A stretch of 64,000 nt of DNA from Amorphochlora amoebiformis (GCA_054601695.1 BAAHQB010000065.1:776756-840755), one strand, 5' to 3'. Counted from the first letter of the stretch, positions 1 through 34,287 are shown. Made by a program: numbers and translations. Notes: generated by a model not told the origin, from the sequence alone.

Positions 1-17
1 TGTATATCGATATCATG

Positions 18-63
<46 letters not shown>

Positions 64-215
64 TTAATATGTCTTACATTGTTAAATGTCTTTATTTGTA
101 TTTCATATGTACGTAAATACATAATATTATTAATACGTACATAATGTTTGCACATACACAAACTTTGAACTAATACGCATACTGCATATATCCTATGATA
201 TATAAATGTATATAA

Positions 216-247
<32 letters not shown>

Positions 248-254
248 GTATATA

Positions 255-295
<41 letters not shown>

Positions 296-396
296 CGGCA
301 CTCCACTGCCTGCTTCGCAGTACGTGTCGTTTCGATAATTAACGCTCCGCGTCGTATCAGCACAATAAGCTATCGCTGATTACTATGCTACGCTTA

Positions 397-458
<62 letters not shown>

Positions 459-533
459 CATATATACTATATGCGGCAGTCTGATTCGGCCATGGTCTTA
501 CGCCGAGGGGTGATCGTGATGCCCTGATGACTT

Positions 534-899
534 ATGTACAGTGTTGACCTTGAGTTCCAACATTTCTGCTTGAAAGCGACAGCCGTTATCGCAACAAGTG
601 GACGCCAAGGGAACATCACATGTGTATTTGTGCTGCTTTGCACGTGTTGTCCTTGCGTCCAAACAGCTGGCACGCGTTGTGCCCCGCCGGCCCAAGTTCG
701 GCTGGTACACGCTACCGTCCGACCCCCTCCGTGCGACCCCCTCCGTGCGACCCCCTCCGTGCGAACCCCTCCGTGTGACCCCCTCCGTGCGACCCCCTCC
801 GTGCGACTGGAAGGCAGGAGACAGCGTGAATCAAGGCGTGACACTGTCGACTACGTAGTTCTTGGCAGAAAACGAGACGTTACCACCTGGCAACTGTAA
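534..899 (+). other. Conserved open frame in the upstream block (hypothetical)
   Basis: An ATG-started frame of 121 codons, matched by an 84-codon frame at 3441-3695 in the second copy. The first 60 or so codons are nearly identical (MYSVDLEFQHFCLKATAV against MYSVDREFQHFCLKATAV). After that, copy A carries seven units of a 14-bp minisatellite and copy B only one. No domain, signal peptide or splice border is recognisable. Conservation between recent duplicates does not show coding function. Confidence 0.2.
716..813 (+). repeat. 14-bp minisatellite, about 7 units
   Basis: The unit CGACCCCCTCCGTG is repeated about seven times with single-base changes. The homologous position in the downstream duplicate, near 3630, has one unit, so the array expanded or contracted after the segmental duplication. 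Confidence 0.9.
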
Positions 900-1257
900 T
901 CCCACGGGCGTTTTCTTAACTCCCAAAAAAATGGAAAATACCTTAAAAATACGGTTGATCTTAGGCGGGAATGCCTAAACCTGCACTTCGGCGCAGATAG
1001 TTGAACTCTAGTTGGTCCCTGAGTGTTTGAAAAATAGTGAGCAATTTAGGTAGATCTACCCAGAATCTAATATGGAATGGCAAGGTTTGTGCATTTTGAG
1101 ATTTTACGGATTATGCATAATCCAAGGGAAACCATGAAGTCATGTATAAACATAAATACATGCAAAGTTACTCACTCACACACACACACACACATGAATG
1201 GTGTGTATGTGTATATATATATGTATATAGGTGTGTGTTTATACATATATTAATATG

Positions 1258-1299
<42 letters not shown>

Positions 1300-1317
1300 T
1301 ATATATATATATATAAC

Positions 1318-1354
<37 letters not shown>

Positions 1355-1363
1355 TTCCCACAG

Positions 1364-1877
1364 TTCAAAGCAAACTTCGAAGCCCAACCTTGAGCACAAA
1401 GCTCCAGAGACAGAAACGAAACAAGAAGGAAGCGCCCAAGCATCGATCCAATCTCAGCCTGTCCAGGGGACTCCAAACGAGGCCAAGTTGGGCCTCTCAG
1501 AGACCAAATCCGATCCTGAAAGCGAGATCAAGAGGACTCGCATCGTCGTCGGCCTAAAAGAGATGCTCAGCCGGTTCACAGTATCTGAGAACATGTACGT
1601 CGAGCTCGCCGGAGTTGTCGAACGCGACTACCCCACTAACCGAGATAGAGTTGATGCCGTCCAACGCATCCTCTCACGATGGAAAGAGGCCGGCGCCTTG
1701 AGGCTGCGCACGGACACCTTGGGGCGATGCCCGGGGACCCAGTCGTCGAGCCAGTCGTCGAGCCAGTCGTCGAGCCAGTCGTCGAGCCAGTCGTCGAGCC
1801 GGTCGTCGAGCCAGTCCGATGGCCCAGTCGTCGAGCCAGTCGTCGATCCAGTCGTCGATCCATCGGGAAAACCATAG
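1364..1877 (+). pseudogene. Small gene family copy C1 (body intact, first exon lost)
   Basis: This is exon 2 of the dispersed small gene family, starting after TTTCCCACAG and open to TAG at 1877. The N-terminal part is polar and Q/S/T/E-rich ([20 protein letters not shown]). It is followed by the family's conserved core, about 60 residues running [14 protein letters not shown], then [20 protein letters not shown], then RVDAVQRILSRWKEAG. The C-terminus is a 12-bp-repeat tail (SSSQ units) ending VVDPSGKP. In copy C2 the start codon sits in a tiny upstream exon, ATGAAGGG followed by GTGAGT. The equivalent here (about 1134) has lost GGGTGAG, so the donor is gone and the frame no longer joins. The first internal ATG is at 1562. 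I do not recognise the family. The short, charged, probably helical core could bind a partner or DNA, but nothing in the sequence shows it. Confidence 0.6.
1739..1862 (+). repeat. 12-bp minisatellite in the 3' coding end of C1
   Basis: Units of AGTCGTCGAGCC, about ten copies. Twelve bases are four codons, so the array stays open in all frames and encodes SSSQ, VVEP or RRAS repeats. The same array forms the 3' end of copies C3, C5 and C8, with different unit numbers. Confidence 0.9.
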
Positions 1878-2445
1878 TTCGATTCTTCATGACTAGTGAA
1901 ATCTTAAGATTCGTGTGTGTATCTAGATATGTCCAGTAGTATATATAAGCATAATGTTTTTTTTTTAACTAAAATTCAACAACAGAAGATGATTGTCTAG
2001 CTAGATTGTAGATTGTAGAGGTTAGGCTGAACTTGAGTCGGTAGCAATATCATAGTAACCGCAATATCTAGAATATCAGTAACGGCAATATCATATATAG
2101 TCTAGTAGTAACATCGCAAATTCTAGAAATTCTAGAATCTGAAATAAAATATCAAACGGTCATTGTCTTGATCTCTGGCGTTAACGTTCCGATTTTAAAT
2201 AGTATCGTATCACTTAGCAGAGTCGAGTGACAGTAATGATTGCATATCACGACGACACGTGTCATTTATCATCCGATGACCAAGGCATCCTATTGCTCAG
2301 ACCTGTTAGCAAAAACATAACATTTTTATATATTTTCATATGATATCTTTATTATTATCTTATATATGTATGTAGCTATTTATATATGCATCATATTTAT
2401 GTGGTAAGTCATATTTACAATTTTAAAACATATATAATATATATG

Positions 2446-2487
<42 letters not shown>

Positions 2488-2530
2488 GTATGTACATATA
2501 TATATATATATATATATATTGTTTCGTTTA
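1878..2530 (+). repeat. Type I 3' flank of the small gene family
   Basis: A low-GC sequence beginning GACTAGTGAAATCTTAAG and including GTGACAGTAATGATTGCATA and CACGACGACACGTGTCATTT. Its reverse complement follows copies C3 (29640-30190), C5 (33180-33680) and C8 (39430-39970). It therefore travels with the gene as a 3' unit and marks the subfamily with the SSSQ tail. No reverse transcriptase, transposase, target-site duplication or polyA tail is visible. Confidence 0.75.
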
Positions 2531-2800
2531 CATACGTTGTCTTAAAAGCTTGGTTAGGGTTAGGGTAAGAGCTACGGTTAGCGTTAGGTTTAGGGTTAGG
2601 GTTTGGATTAGAGTTAGGCTTGGATTACGGTCAGGGTTACGGAAAGGTTACGGTTTCGTTACATACGTCGTCTTAAAGTTTAGTTTAGGGTTAGGTTTAG
2701 AGCTAGGGTTACGGAAAGGTTACGGTTTCGTTACATACGTCGTCTTAAAGTTTAGTTTAAGGTTAGGTTTAGAGCTAGGGTTAGGGCTAGGTACGTGTAA
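2520..2800 (-). repeat. Displaced inverted copy of intron 18 of the reductase gene
   Basis: Two 72-bp repeats containing GGTTACGGAAAGGTTACGG and ACATACGTCGTCTTAAAG, mixed with degenerate TTAGGG. The reverse complement matches the repeats inside the last intron of G1 (about 29045-29300, with AAGCTTTTAAACAACGTG and TAACCTTTCCGTAACCCT). The copy lacks the reductase's last exon: the AT tract joins directly to intron sequence. Confidence 0.65.
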
Positions 2801-2817
2801 TGAAGTGTCATGATATA

Positions 2818-2856
<39 letters not shown>

Positions 2857-2923
2857 CATATTCTATGATTATATATATATATATATATATGTTTATATAT
2901 ATATGTATATATAATATATTCAT

Positions 2924-2936
2924 GTATATCGATATC

Positions 2937-2982
<46 letters not shown>

Positions 2983-3124
2983 ATATGTCTTACATTGTTA
3001 AATGTCTTTATTTGTATTTCATATGTACGTAAATACATAATATTATTAATACGTACATAATGTTTGCACATACACAAACTTTGAACTAATACGCATACTG
3101 CATATATCCTATGATATATAAATG

Positions 3125-3203
<79 letters not shown>

Positions 3204-3303
3204 CGGCACTTCACTGCCTGCTTTGCAGTACGTGTCGTTTCGATAATTAACGCTCCGCGTCGTATCAGCCAATAAGCTATCGCTGATTACTATGCTACGC
3301 TTA

Positions 3304-3365
<62 letters not shown>

Positions 3366-4005
3366 CATATATACTATATGCGGCAGTCTGATTCGGCCAT
3401 GGTCTTACGCCGAGGGGTGATCGTGATGCTCTGATGACTTATGTACAGTGTTGACCGTGAGTTCCAACATTTCTGCTTGAAAGCGACAGCCGTTATCGCA
3501 ACAAGTGGACGCCAAGGGAACATCACATGTGTATTTGTGCTGCTTTGCATGTGTTGTCCTTGCGTCCAAACAGCTGGCACGCGTTGTGCCCCGCCGGCCC
3601 AAGTTCGGCTGGTACACGCTACCGTCCGACCCCCTCCGTGCGACTGGAAGGCAGGAGACAGCGTGACTCAAGGCGTGACACTGTCGACTACGTAGTTCTT
3701 GGCAGAAAACGACCAACCGTAATCATATGGGCGTTTTTCTTAGTAATCCCATGGGCGTTTTTCTTCGTCTCGCAAGTTCCATGAATGCTCCTGAAAAATG
3801 GAAAATACCTTAAAAATACGGTTGATATTAGGCGTGAATGCCCATTTCTGGCCCACTCGGCGCATATAGTTCAGCTCTCGGTGTGCGCTCAGCTTTCGTA
3901 TGAAAAAATAGTGAGCAATTTAGGTAGATCTACCCAGAACCCAACCTGGAATGGTAACGGTTGTGCGTTTTGCCATGTGACGGAATGCATAACCCAAAGC
4001 GAAAA
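2924..4005 (+). repeat. Repeated element, copy B, upstream half
   Basis: Tandem duplicate of the sequence starting at position 1, from TGTATATCGATATCAT onward. It differs in AT tract length, has one unit of the 14-bp minisatellite instead of seven, and carries scattered substitutions. It ends at the first exon of copy C2. Confidence 0.8.
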
Positions 4006-4085
4006 ATGAAGGGGTGAGTCATTATAAACATAACATGCAATGTTACTCACACACACACACACACTCACATGAATGGTGTATATAT

Positions 4086-4118
<33 letters not shown>

Positions 4119-4145
4119 AACATTATATTAATATATATATATATA

Positions 4146-4187
<42 letters not shown>

Positions 4188-4635
4188 ATTATATATATAT
4201 ATATATACATATATATATACATATGTATATTTATACATATATATTTCCCACAGTTCAAAGCAAACTTCGAAGCCCAACCTTGAGCAAAAAGCTCCAGAGA
4301 CAGAAACGAAACAAGAAGGAAGCGCCCAAGCATCGATCCAATCTCAACCTGTCCAGGGGACTCCAAACGAGGCCAAGTTGGGCCTCTCAGAGACCAAATC
4401 CGATTCTGAAAGCGAGATCAAGAGAACTCGCATTGTCGTCGGCCTAAAAGAGATGCTCAGCCGGTTCACAGTATCTGAGAACATGTACGTCGAGCTCGCC
4501 GGAGTTGTCGAACGCGACTACCCCACTAATCGAGAAAGAGTAGAGGCCGTCCAACGCATCCTCTCAGAATGGAAAGAGGCCGGCGTCTTGAGGCTCCGTA
4601 CGGACGCCTTGAGGCGCCAGCCAGTGACAAATTGA
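4006..4635 (+). CDS. Small gene family copy C2 (two exons)
   Basis: Exon 1 is 4006-4013 (ATGAAGGG) followed by a strong GTGAGT donor. The intron, 4014-4253, is filled with AT microsatellite and ends TTTCCCACAG. Exon 2 is 4254-4635. The 390-nt sum gives 129 residues starting [18 protein letters not shown] and ending in the conserved core plus LRRQPVTN. The phase-2 intron sits exactly where copies C4 and C7 have a 60-bp intron, which supports this start. Unlike C1 there is no SSSQ tail, because the stop comes right after the core. Function is unknown. Confidence 0.6.
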
Positions 4636-4643
4636 GTGATATA

Positions 4644-4681
<38 letters not shown>

Positions 4682-4921
4682 AGAGAGTAAATAAATATAT
4701 TATATATTCAAAATAAAAGTATGAATATATATATATATATATAATATAGATATATATATTTATATTTATATATATATTTTTATATAATGAAAATATATCT
4801 AAATTTTATATAAAAAAATAAATATCAAGATATACATATATATATACACACACACATATATATATATATTTAATTTTTATATTATATACATATATATAAA
4901 AACAATATTAAATATTATATA

Positions 4922-4976
<55 letters not shown>

Positions 4977-5440
4977 TATAGAATATAGATATAGTCACGG
5001 TTGTACACGCGTTACTAGTCTTAGCGTGAGACAACTATTAACACGCGACAAAATATCCAATATTATTTTTCAATTTTTTTTTTTAATTATTGCTTGAAAC
5101 CTGGTATCCTATATTGCTTAACGATATTCGATTCCTAACAGTCGTGTTGCAAGTGTTGTCACACGGTTTTCCTCATAGCCGTCGTGTGCAAGATGTCGGT
5201 ATATCCTAGATGCAGCGTACTCTGATCAATTAACGTTAAGTTGGGATCATTGAATAGTCAGGACAACTCATTGTATTAATATTGAATAGGTACAAAGATA
5301 TACATAGTAGTCGAGTATAACGTTATCATGGTACTATATTTATTATATAATATTGCACATGTAATATATATATATATATATATATAATTACATATAACAT
5401 CATGATATATATACTATCGATACGGCTGTATATATCTAGT

Positions 5441-5492
<52 letters not shown>

Positions 5493-6091
5493 ACCATGAT
5501 TTATACGTAGTATCTAGATTATATAAGAATACATAAAAATAAAATATATAATACATATCGAGGTTACGCATTCGTATCTCAGCGTATGTCCAAGATCAGA
5601 GTCTAGATGGATAATATCTGTAACCATAGACAGACTAGAGTAAATCAAGCTAACTACTGGATGTCTGGGTTGTAAGATAAACTAAGATAATTGTACAATA
5701 ATTTTAGTCAAATTATCATGACGGTTTATATTAAAAAACATAGATACGATATATGTATATGTGTATATATATATTATGTATAAATATATTACATACATAT
5801 ATATACATTATATACATATATATATATATATTTATTTACCAGATTTCCTCATTGTTAATTAACAAATACAAATTTCGAAAGCACAGCACACACAGAACAT
5901 CGATCTAGTCCATCAACAAATACAAATTTTGAAATCGCACAAAACCTTTGAACTGGATTGGACATAATTCTTTCCATATACGTAATATTTTTGTGTAATT
6001 ATAGAACTCATAAATAATTATTGATGTGTGCAAAAAAGCAGAAAATTTAGTATGTATCATGATGTAAAATAACACATGTATAAATATATAT

Positions 6092-6122
<31 letters not shown>

Positions 6123-6192
6123 TATATCACAAATATTACCTAAATATAAAAATATATATCGCCCTCCATTTTTTAAGCCTATATATATTTAC

Positions 6193-6269
<77 letters not shown>

Positions 6270-6332
6270 TCGCTGCTCTCTTTTCTCTCCCTGTTTTCTT
6301 TTTTTTCCCTCACACGCTACTCGCCCTCGCCC
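4636..6332. other. AT-rich stretch with a decayed type II 3' flank
   Basis: No gene seen. About 4990-5340 is a diverged version of the flank that follows C4, C6 and C7: compare GATATAGTCACGG with GATATAGTCCCGG, and the GTCGTGTTGC...CACGG...GATG...CTAGAT order. It therefore looks like the 3' flank of C2. About 5540-6060 is low-complexity AT-rich sequence with two copies of ACAAATACAAATTT (5865 and 5917). 6076-6270 is AT microsatellite. Confidence 0.5.
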
Positions 6333-17854
<11,522 letters not shown>

Positions 17855-18747
17855 ATTCTCGCTTTTTCGACCGAGGTAATCCTTTCGATTAGGCCGTAGT
17901 GTGTATGTCTACCTTCGACACTTAGGATCGACCTGCAAAAATTTGAGATGTTCAACGAGGGTGATCGAGCAATGAGGTCCTAGGAAAAGAGAGGGGTTCA
18001 GTAGATAGCTGAGGGCAAGTATGGTCAAAGCCCACCTCACCGAATCTGGTCTATCAAGTCTCTTGTCGTTACCGATGCCGTTATGTCCATGTCAAGAATT
18101 CAACACGGTTGTGTCCAAGACCTATAGATAGAATACTGAAAGTCATCTAGAAGCTCTTAATACAGAAGCGGAAACGGATCCGGAGGAAGGGATAAATTTA
18201 GGGATGTCAGCGATGCATGGAGGATAAATTTAGTCATCTGCCCCCAACCCCGGCCCACGGCATTACAGACTGACTTTGGTTGGTATAGTCTTGAGATTTC
18301 TTAAGACATGTAAATTCAGTCAACGCCGATGTTGGAGGGGCCATTGTTCTCGTCACCTCTGGAGATTGCTTCTGGACCAATCTCCAGAGAGGCTGGGAGA
18401 GAAAGAGATTCCTAAAATCGGGGATTGGGTCTTAAAATCCGATTTATCCCACGAATCCCGGTTTTCAATTTAAAAAAGGAACGGGTGGGTACTGTCAGGC
18501 ACTGACGGCCAGTGACGGGCTTCAACTTTCACTACCCTGTCCACGGGGACCGTGCGGCCCGGAACCCAATGCATTTTCTGTGGAGCTTATTTGGGTTCCT
18601 TTTGCCGCGCATATCTCACCGAGCAACGAACATGGTGATCAGTACATTTTTGTCTCTATTATTTCGCGTGGGGTTGAAAAAATTGGGTGGGGGGGGGGGG
18701 GGGGGGCTTGGTTTGAGGGATTGTGATGTATTTAATGTTTTTGATAG
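17855..18747. promoter_or_regulatory. Divergent intergenic region between G0 and G1
   Basis: About 890 bp of mostly unique sequence between the start codons of G0 (minus) and G1 (plus), so it must hold both promoters. There is no clear TATA box. An 18-base G run (18689-18706) lies about 40 bp before the G1 ATG. The frame at 18276-18473 is open but resembles nothing known. Confidence 0.45.
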
Positions 18748-29467
<10,720 letters not shown>

Positions 29468-29472
29468 CAGTA

Positions 29473-29528
<56 letters not shown>

Positions 29529-29624
29529 TTTATATATTATACATGTGTGTGTGTGTCTCTAGTATATATAGAAAAATATATTATATATTATATTATATAT
29601 ATATCTATATATATATATATATAC

Positions 29625-29639
<15 letters not shown>

Positions 29640-29660
<21 letters not shown>

Positions 29661-30190
29661 CATTGTAAATATGACTTACCACATAAATATGATACATATT
29701 ATAAGATATCATATGAAAATATATAAAAGTGTTGTGCTTTTGCTAACAGGTCTGAGCATAGGATGCCTTGGTCATCGGATGATAAATGACACGTGTCGTC
29801 GTGATATGTAATCATTACTGTCACTCGACTCTGCTATAAGTGCTAAAATACTATTTAAAATCGGAACGTTAACGGTTGAGTTTTGCCGAGAGATCTAGAT
29901 AGTAACCGTTTGATATTTTATATCAGATTCTAGAATTTCTAGAATTTGCCCCGTTACTACTAGGCTATGATATTGCCGTTACTGATATTGCCGTTACTAT
30001 GATATTGCTATTGACTAGAATGACTCAGTTCAGCCTAAAACTAGTAACTAGAGTAAAAGCCAGAAAAGCTACAATCTCTACAATTTGAACTCAGTTAAAA
30101 AAAAACATTATGCTTAGAATACTGGATATGTCTAGACACTATAGAGACATACACACGAATCTTAAGATTTCACTAGTTACAGTCTTGAAG
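29640..30190 (-). repeat. Type I 3' flank of copy C3
   Basis: Reverse complement of the flank after C1. It runs from the 3' end of C3 up to the AT tract that follows the last G1 exon, so the 3' ends of G1 and C3 face each other and are separated only by microsatellite. Confidence 0.8.
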
Positions 30191-30199
30191 AATCGATCG

Positions 30200-30881
30200 A
30201 ACTACATGTGATTTTCCAGATCGATGGCTCGACGAGCCAGTCGTCGACTGGCTCGACGACTGGCTCGCCGACTGGCTCGCCGATTGGGTCCGCCTCAAAC
30301 TAGTCAAAGGGAGACCAAGATGAACCGTATCATTGTTGGCCTCAAAGAGATGCTCTGCCGCTTTACAGTATCTGAGAACATGTACGTCGAGCTCGCCGGA
30401 GTCGTCGAACGCGACTACCCCACTAACCGAGATAGAGTTGATGCCGTCCAACGCATCCTCTCACGGTGGAAACAGGCCGGCGTCTTGAGGCTTCGCGCGG
30501 ACGCCTTGAGGCGATGCCCGGTCGGATTTGGTCTCCGAGCGGCTCAACAACTTGGCTTCGTTGGTCTCTGGGCCTTCGTTGGTCTCTGAGCCGCTCAATT
30601 TGGCTTCATTCGAAGTCCCCTGGACAGCTTTGGGGTCCGTCATCTGTGTTTGCGCGCTGGTGGTTTGGGGATTCCTCGCTTGGGAGTCCATTTGTCCTCG
30701 GGTATTCCCAGTTTCGGAGTACGTTGTCTGCGCTTGAATGTTGCCGTCTTCTTTCGCTTAATTCTATCTCGGGAGTTGGCTGGCGCTGGCGCTGGTGCTG
30801 TCGGTGTTTGCTTTGAACTGTCAAGTATTATGTGGGTGAACGGCTGGTGGGAAGGACTGGTTGGTGGGTGTACCTTGGCAT
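30200..30881 (-). pseudogene. Small gene family copy C3, minus strand, with its core segment inverted
   Basis: On the minus strand, exon 1 is 30881-30874 (ATGCCAAG|GTACAC). Exon 2 then starts after ACTTGACAG (about 30816) and runs through the E/T/N-rich N-terminal half to SETKSDR near 30530. The conserved core (about 30290-30525) lies on the plus strand instead ([20 protein letters not shown] onward). The SSSQ-tail array (30224-30285) is again in minus orientation. The core has been flipped in place, so no full product can be made. Confidence 0.8.
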
Positions 30882-30884
30882 GCT

Positions 30885-31183
30885 AGTGCCAGTTTGGGGT
30901 TGATGAGCCAGAGCGATTTTTTTTTTTCATTTCTTTCGGCTATTCTTAGGCAATTTAAATCTTTCTTCTGGAACGTTTCGAGGCTCTTCTATGACATTCA
31001 GTGGTCCCTTTAACTCGGGAACAGTCTCGAAACGTTCCAGAAAGATTAAAATTGCCTAATAATAGCCAATAGAAATGTCTTGAAACATTCCAGAAAGGTT
31101 GAAATTGCCTAAAAATAGCCGAAAGAAATGAAAAAAAAATCGCTCTGGCTCATCGCCTCTCAAATCCCAAACTGGCAACTAGC
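30885..31183. repeat. Inverted repeat between divergent copies C3 and C4
   Basis: The arms match through GAGCCAGAGCGATTTTT, TTTCTTTCGGCTATT and AGGCAATTT against the reverse complement near 31040-31150. A shorter inner pair is GGAACGTTTCGAG (30971) and CGAAACGTTCCAG (31030). The spacer is about 50 bp. It holds the 5' flanks, and presumably the promoters, of both copies. Confidence 0.8.
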
Positions 31184-31780
31184 ATGTCAAGGTATGCCCC
31201 CGACTAAACAGTCCTTCCCATCACCCGTTCACCCCACATAATACTTGACAGTTCAAAGCAAACACCGGAGCCAAACCAACAGCACCAGCGCCAGCGCCAG
31301 CCAACTCCCGAGATAGAAGCGAAAGAAGACGGCAACATTCAAGCGCAGACAACGTGCTCCGAAACGGGGACTCGAGGACAAATGGACTCCCAAGCGAGGA
31401 ATCTCCAAACCACCAGCCCGCAAACCCAGATGACGGACCCCCAAGCTGTCCAGGGGACTGCGAACGAAGCCAAATTGAGCGGCTCAGAGACCAACGAAGG
31501 CTCAGAGACCAACGAAGCCAAGTTGAGCCGCTCGGAGACCAAATTCGAGCCTCAAAGGGAGACCAAGATGAACCGTATTATTGTTGGCCTCAGGGAGATG
31601 CTCAGCCGGTTCACAGTATCTGAGAACATGTACGTCGAGCTCGCCGGAGTCGTCGAACGCGACTACCCCACTAACCGAGATAGAGTTGATGCCGTCCAAC
31701 GCATCCTCTCACGATGGAAAGAGACCGGCGTCTTGAGGCTGCGCACGGACACCTTGAGGCCCCGCCCGGGGACGCATTGA
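31184..31780 (+). CDS. Small gene family copy C4 (complete, two exons)
   Basis: Exon 1 is 31184-31191 (ATGTCAAG), the intron 31192-31251 is 60 bp (GTATGC...TTGACAG), and exon 2 is 31252-31780 (TGA). The 178-residue product starts MSSSKQTPEPNQQ. It then has a Q/R stretch, a region with repeated SETNEAKL-type units, a [20 protein letters not shown] core and a C-terminus LRPRPGTH. The core is almost identical to the other copies, while the N-terminal half varies in repeat number. With C7 this is the best candidate for a working member. The family is unrecognised. Confidence 0.65.
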
Positions 31781-32760
31781 ATGACCTAACAAAACATACT
31801 ATATATATATATATATTCGTAAAAATATATTTATACGTATGTAATATTACACATTTTTATTTTATTCATTCAATGTAAATATGTCCAGGGCGGTATATAT
31901 ATATATATTTGTGTGTGTGTATATATAGATATAGTCCCGGTCTAAAACTTTTTGTTGTTCTCTTAACACGCTTGATTCATACACATACATACCCATAACC
32001 CAAAATATAAATATACCTTCAAGCATTGTTATTGCCAGAGCGATCCTGAGACACGTGTCATACACTCCTTAAAATTTTTACATCATAAAAGAGTTAATAC
32101 ACACTACATACTGGCGTAGGAGAAATGCCAGGGATTTTCTTATGTGTTCCCTTATTCTTGTTATACGCGTAAGATGAGAATGTAAACGCAATATTATTCT
32201 AAATTTTATTATTTTTTCCTGTTCATTATTAATTGTAGAACACAATCTTAAAGTCAGTAAGTCGTCAATCCTGTATTGTTTTAAAAACTTTATTATTTTT
32301 TTCCTGTTCATTATTTTTTATTGGACACAATCTTAATGTCATTAAGTCGTCAATCCTGTATTGTTTTAAAACTTTATTATTTTTTCCTGTTCATTATTAA
32401 TTATTGGAATTATTGGACACAATCTTAATGTCAGTATGTCGTCAATCCTGTATTGTTTCAAAACAAAAATTGCCGTGTTCAAATGTTGTATACACGGTCT
32501 CATAGTCGCCGCACAGATGTAGCATTCCCCTTCTGGTAGACGTTGGTATATATTGTAGATATCGGCGAAAAGTCTAAATAGTCATTAAGTTGGAATATCA
32601 AATTATCAATGGATATTCACCCGGGACATGGTTATTGTTGCATTCCTATTAATGTTGATACAATGATATTCATAGTAGTACGATTTATGAATAGCTGTTA
32701 CTGCCGGGTATTGATGTGAGAGTACCGATGTGTTTAAGAATAGCATGATATACATATATA
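31781..32760 (+). repeat. Type II 3' flank of C4
   Basis: Starts TGACCTAACAAAACATAC, with TACGTATGTAATATTACAC, ATGTCCAGGGCGGTATA and GATATAGTCCCGGTC. It is repeated after C7 (38066-39010) and C6 (35020-35830). It is distinct from the type I flank and follows the copies whose protein ends GTH. A tandem repeat lies inside it. Confidence 0.8.
32207..32470 (+). repeat. 85-bp tandem repeat, 3 units
   Basis: Each unit contains TTTATTATTTTTTCCTGTTC, ATTATTAATTATTGGACAC and CAATCCTGTATTGTTTT. The same array with three units is at 38440-38700, and a shortened version is at 35574-35670. Confidence 0.85.
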
Positions 32761-32815
32761 CATCTATATATATATATATATTATGTGTGTTATATATATA
32801 TTTATATATCTATAC

Positions 32816-32846
<31 letters not shown>

Positions 32847-32886
32847 ACTATTGTATACATATACATATATACATTTATACATTGTC

Positions 32887-33045
<159 letters not shown>

Positions 33046-33053
33046 ACATATAT

Positions 33054-33675
<622 letters not shown>

Positions 33676-33690
<15 letters not shown>

Positions 33691-34108
33691 GTGAAGAATC
33701 GAACTGTGATTTTCCCGATGGATCGACGACTGACTCGACGACTGACTCGACGACTGACTCGACGACTGGCTCGACGACTGGCTCGACGACTGGCTCGCCG
33801 ACTTGGTCCCCGGGCATCGCCTCAAGGTGTCCGTGCGGAGCTTCAAGACGCCGGCCTCTTTCCATCGTGAGAGGATGCGTTGGACGGCATCAACTCTATC
33901 TCGGTTAGTGGGGTAGTCGCGTTCGACGACTCCGGCGAGCTCGACGTACATGTTCTCAGATACTGAACCGGCAGATTATCTCCCTGAGGCCAACAATGAT
34001 ACGGTTCATCTTGGTCTCCCTTTGAGGCTCGGATTTGGTCTCCGAGCGGCTCAACAACTTGGCTTCATTCGCAGTCCCCTGGACAGCTTGGGGGTCCGTC
34101 ATCTGGGG
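33676..34108 (-). pseudogene. Small gene family copy C5, truncated and frameshifted
   Basis: Minus-strand copy with the SSSQ tail array (33718-33805), then the core. At about 33965 two bases of TACTGTGAACCGG are missing, which breaks the frame within the core. Similarity stops near 34108 in the N-terminal half, so the start is missing. Confidence 0.75.
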
Positions 34109-34287
34109 TAAGGGCTAGTGGTTTGACTGTCGAGTAAAGATGGCAGTGAAAAACACGTGTCACACGTGGTCATCCAACCGTCCGGGGACTCCGGGCGGGG
34201 GAGATGTCAATTTCAGCCGGGTAGCGACGGCCACCACCGGGTATTGACAGGAAGGAAAATACCTTAATCAGACCGTGCAAGCAAGCG

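Larger units (their letters stand above)
1..1363 (+). repeat. Repeated element, copy A, upstream half
   Basis: This stretch is repeated almost base for base from about 2924 to 4253, so the left end of the window is a tandem segmental duplication of roughly 2.9 kb. It holds AT microsatellites, a block starting TATCGGCACTCCACTGCC near 293, and a GC-richer block at about 474-1140 starting GCGGCAGTCTGATTCGGCC. The GC-richer block keeps an open frame in both copies (534-899 and 3441-3695, plus strand), but the two frames diverge after the CGTGCGACC minisatellite and resemble no family I know. I treat it as the upstream flank of the small gene at 1364. The AT tracts differ in length between the copies, while the unique blocks are well conserved. 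Confidence 0.8.

Noticed and set aside
1-4635. Transposon or retroelement carrying the small gene family
   Set aside because: No transposase, reverse transcriptase, terminal repeats, target-site duplication or polyA tail is visible. The copies share flanks in a way that fits segmental duplication. A non-autonomous element cannot be excluded.
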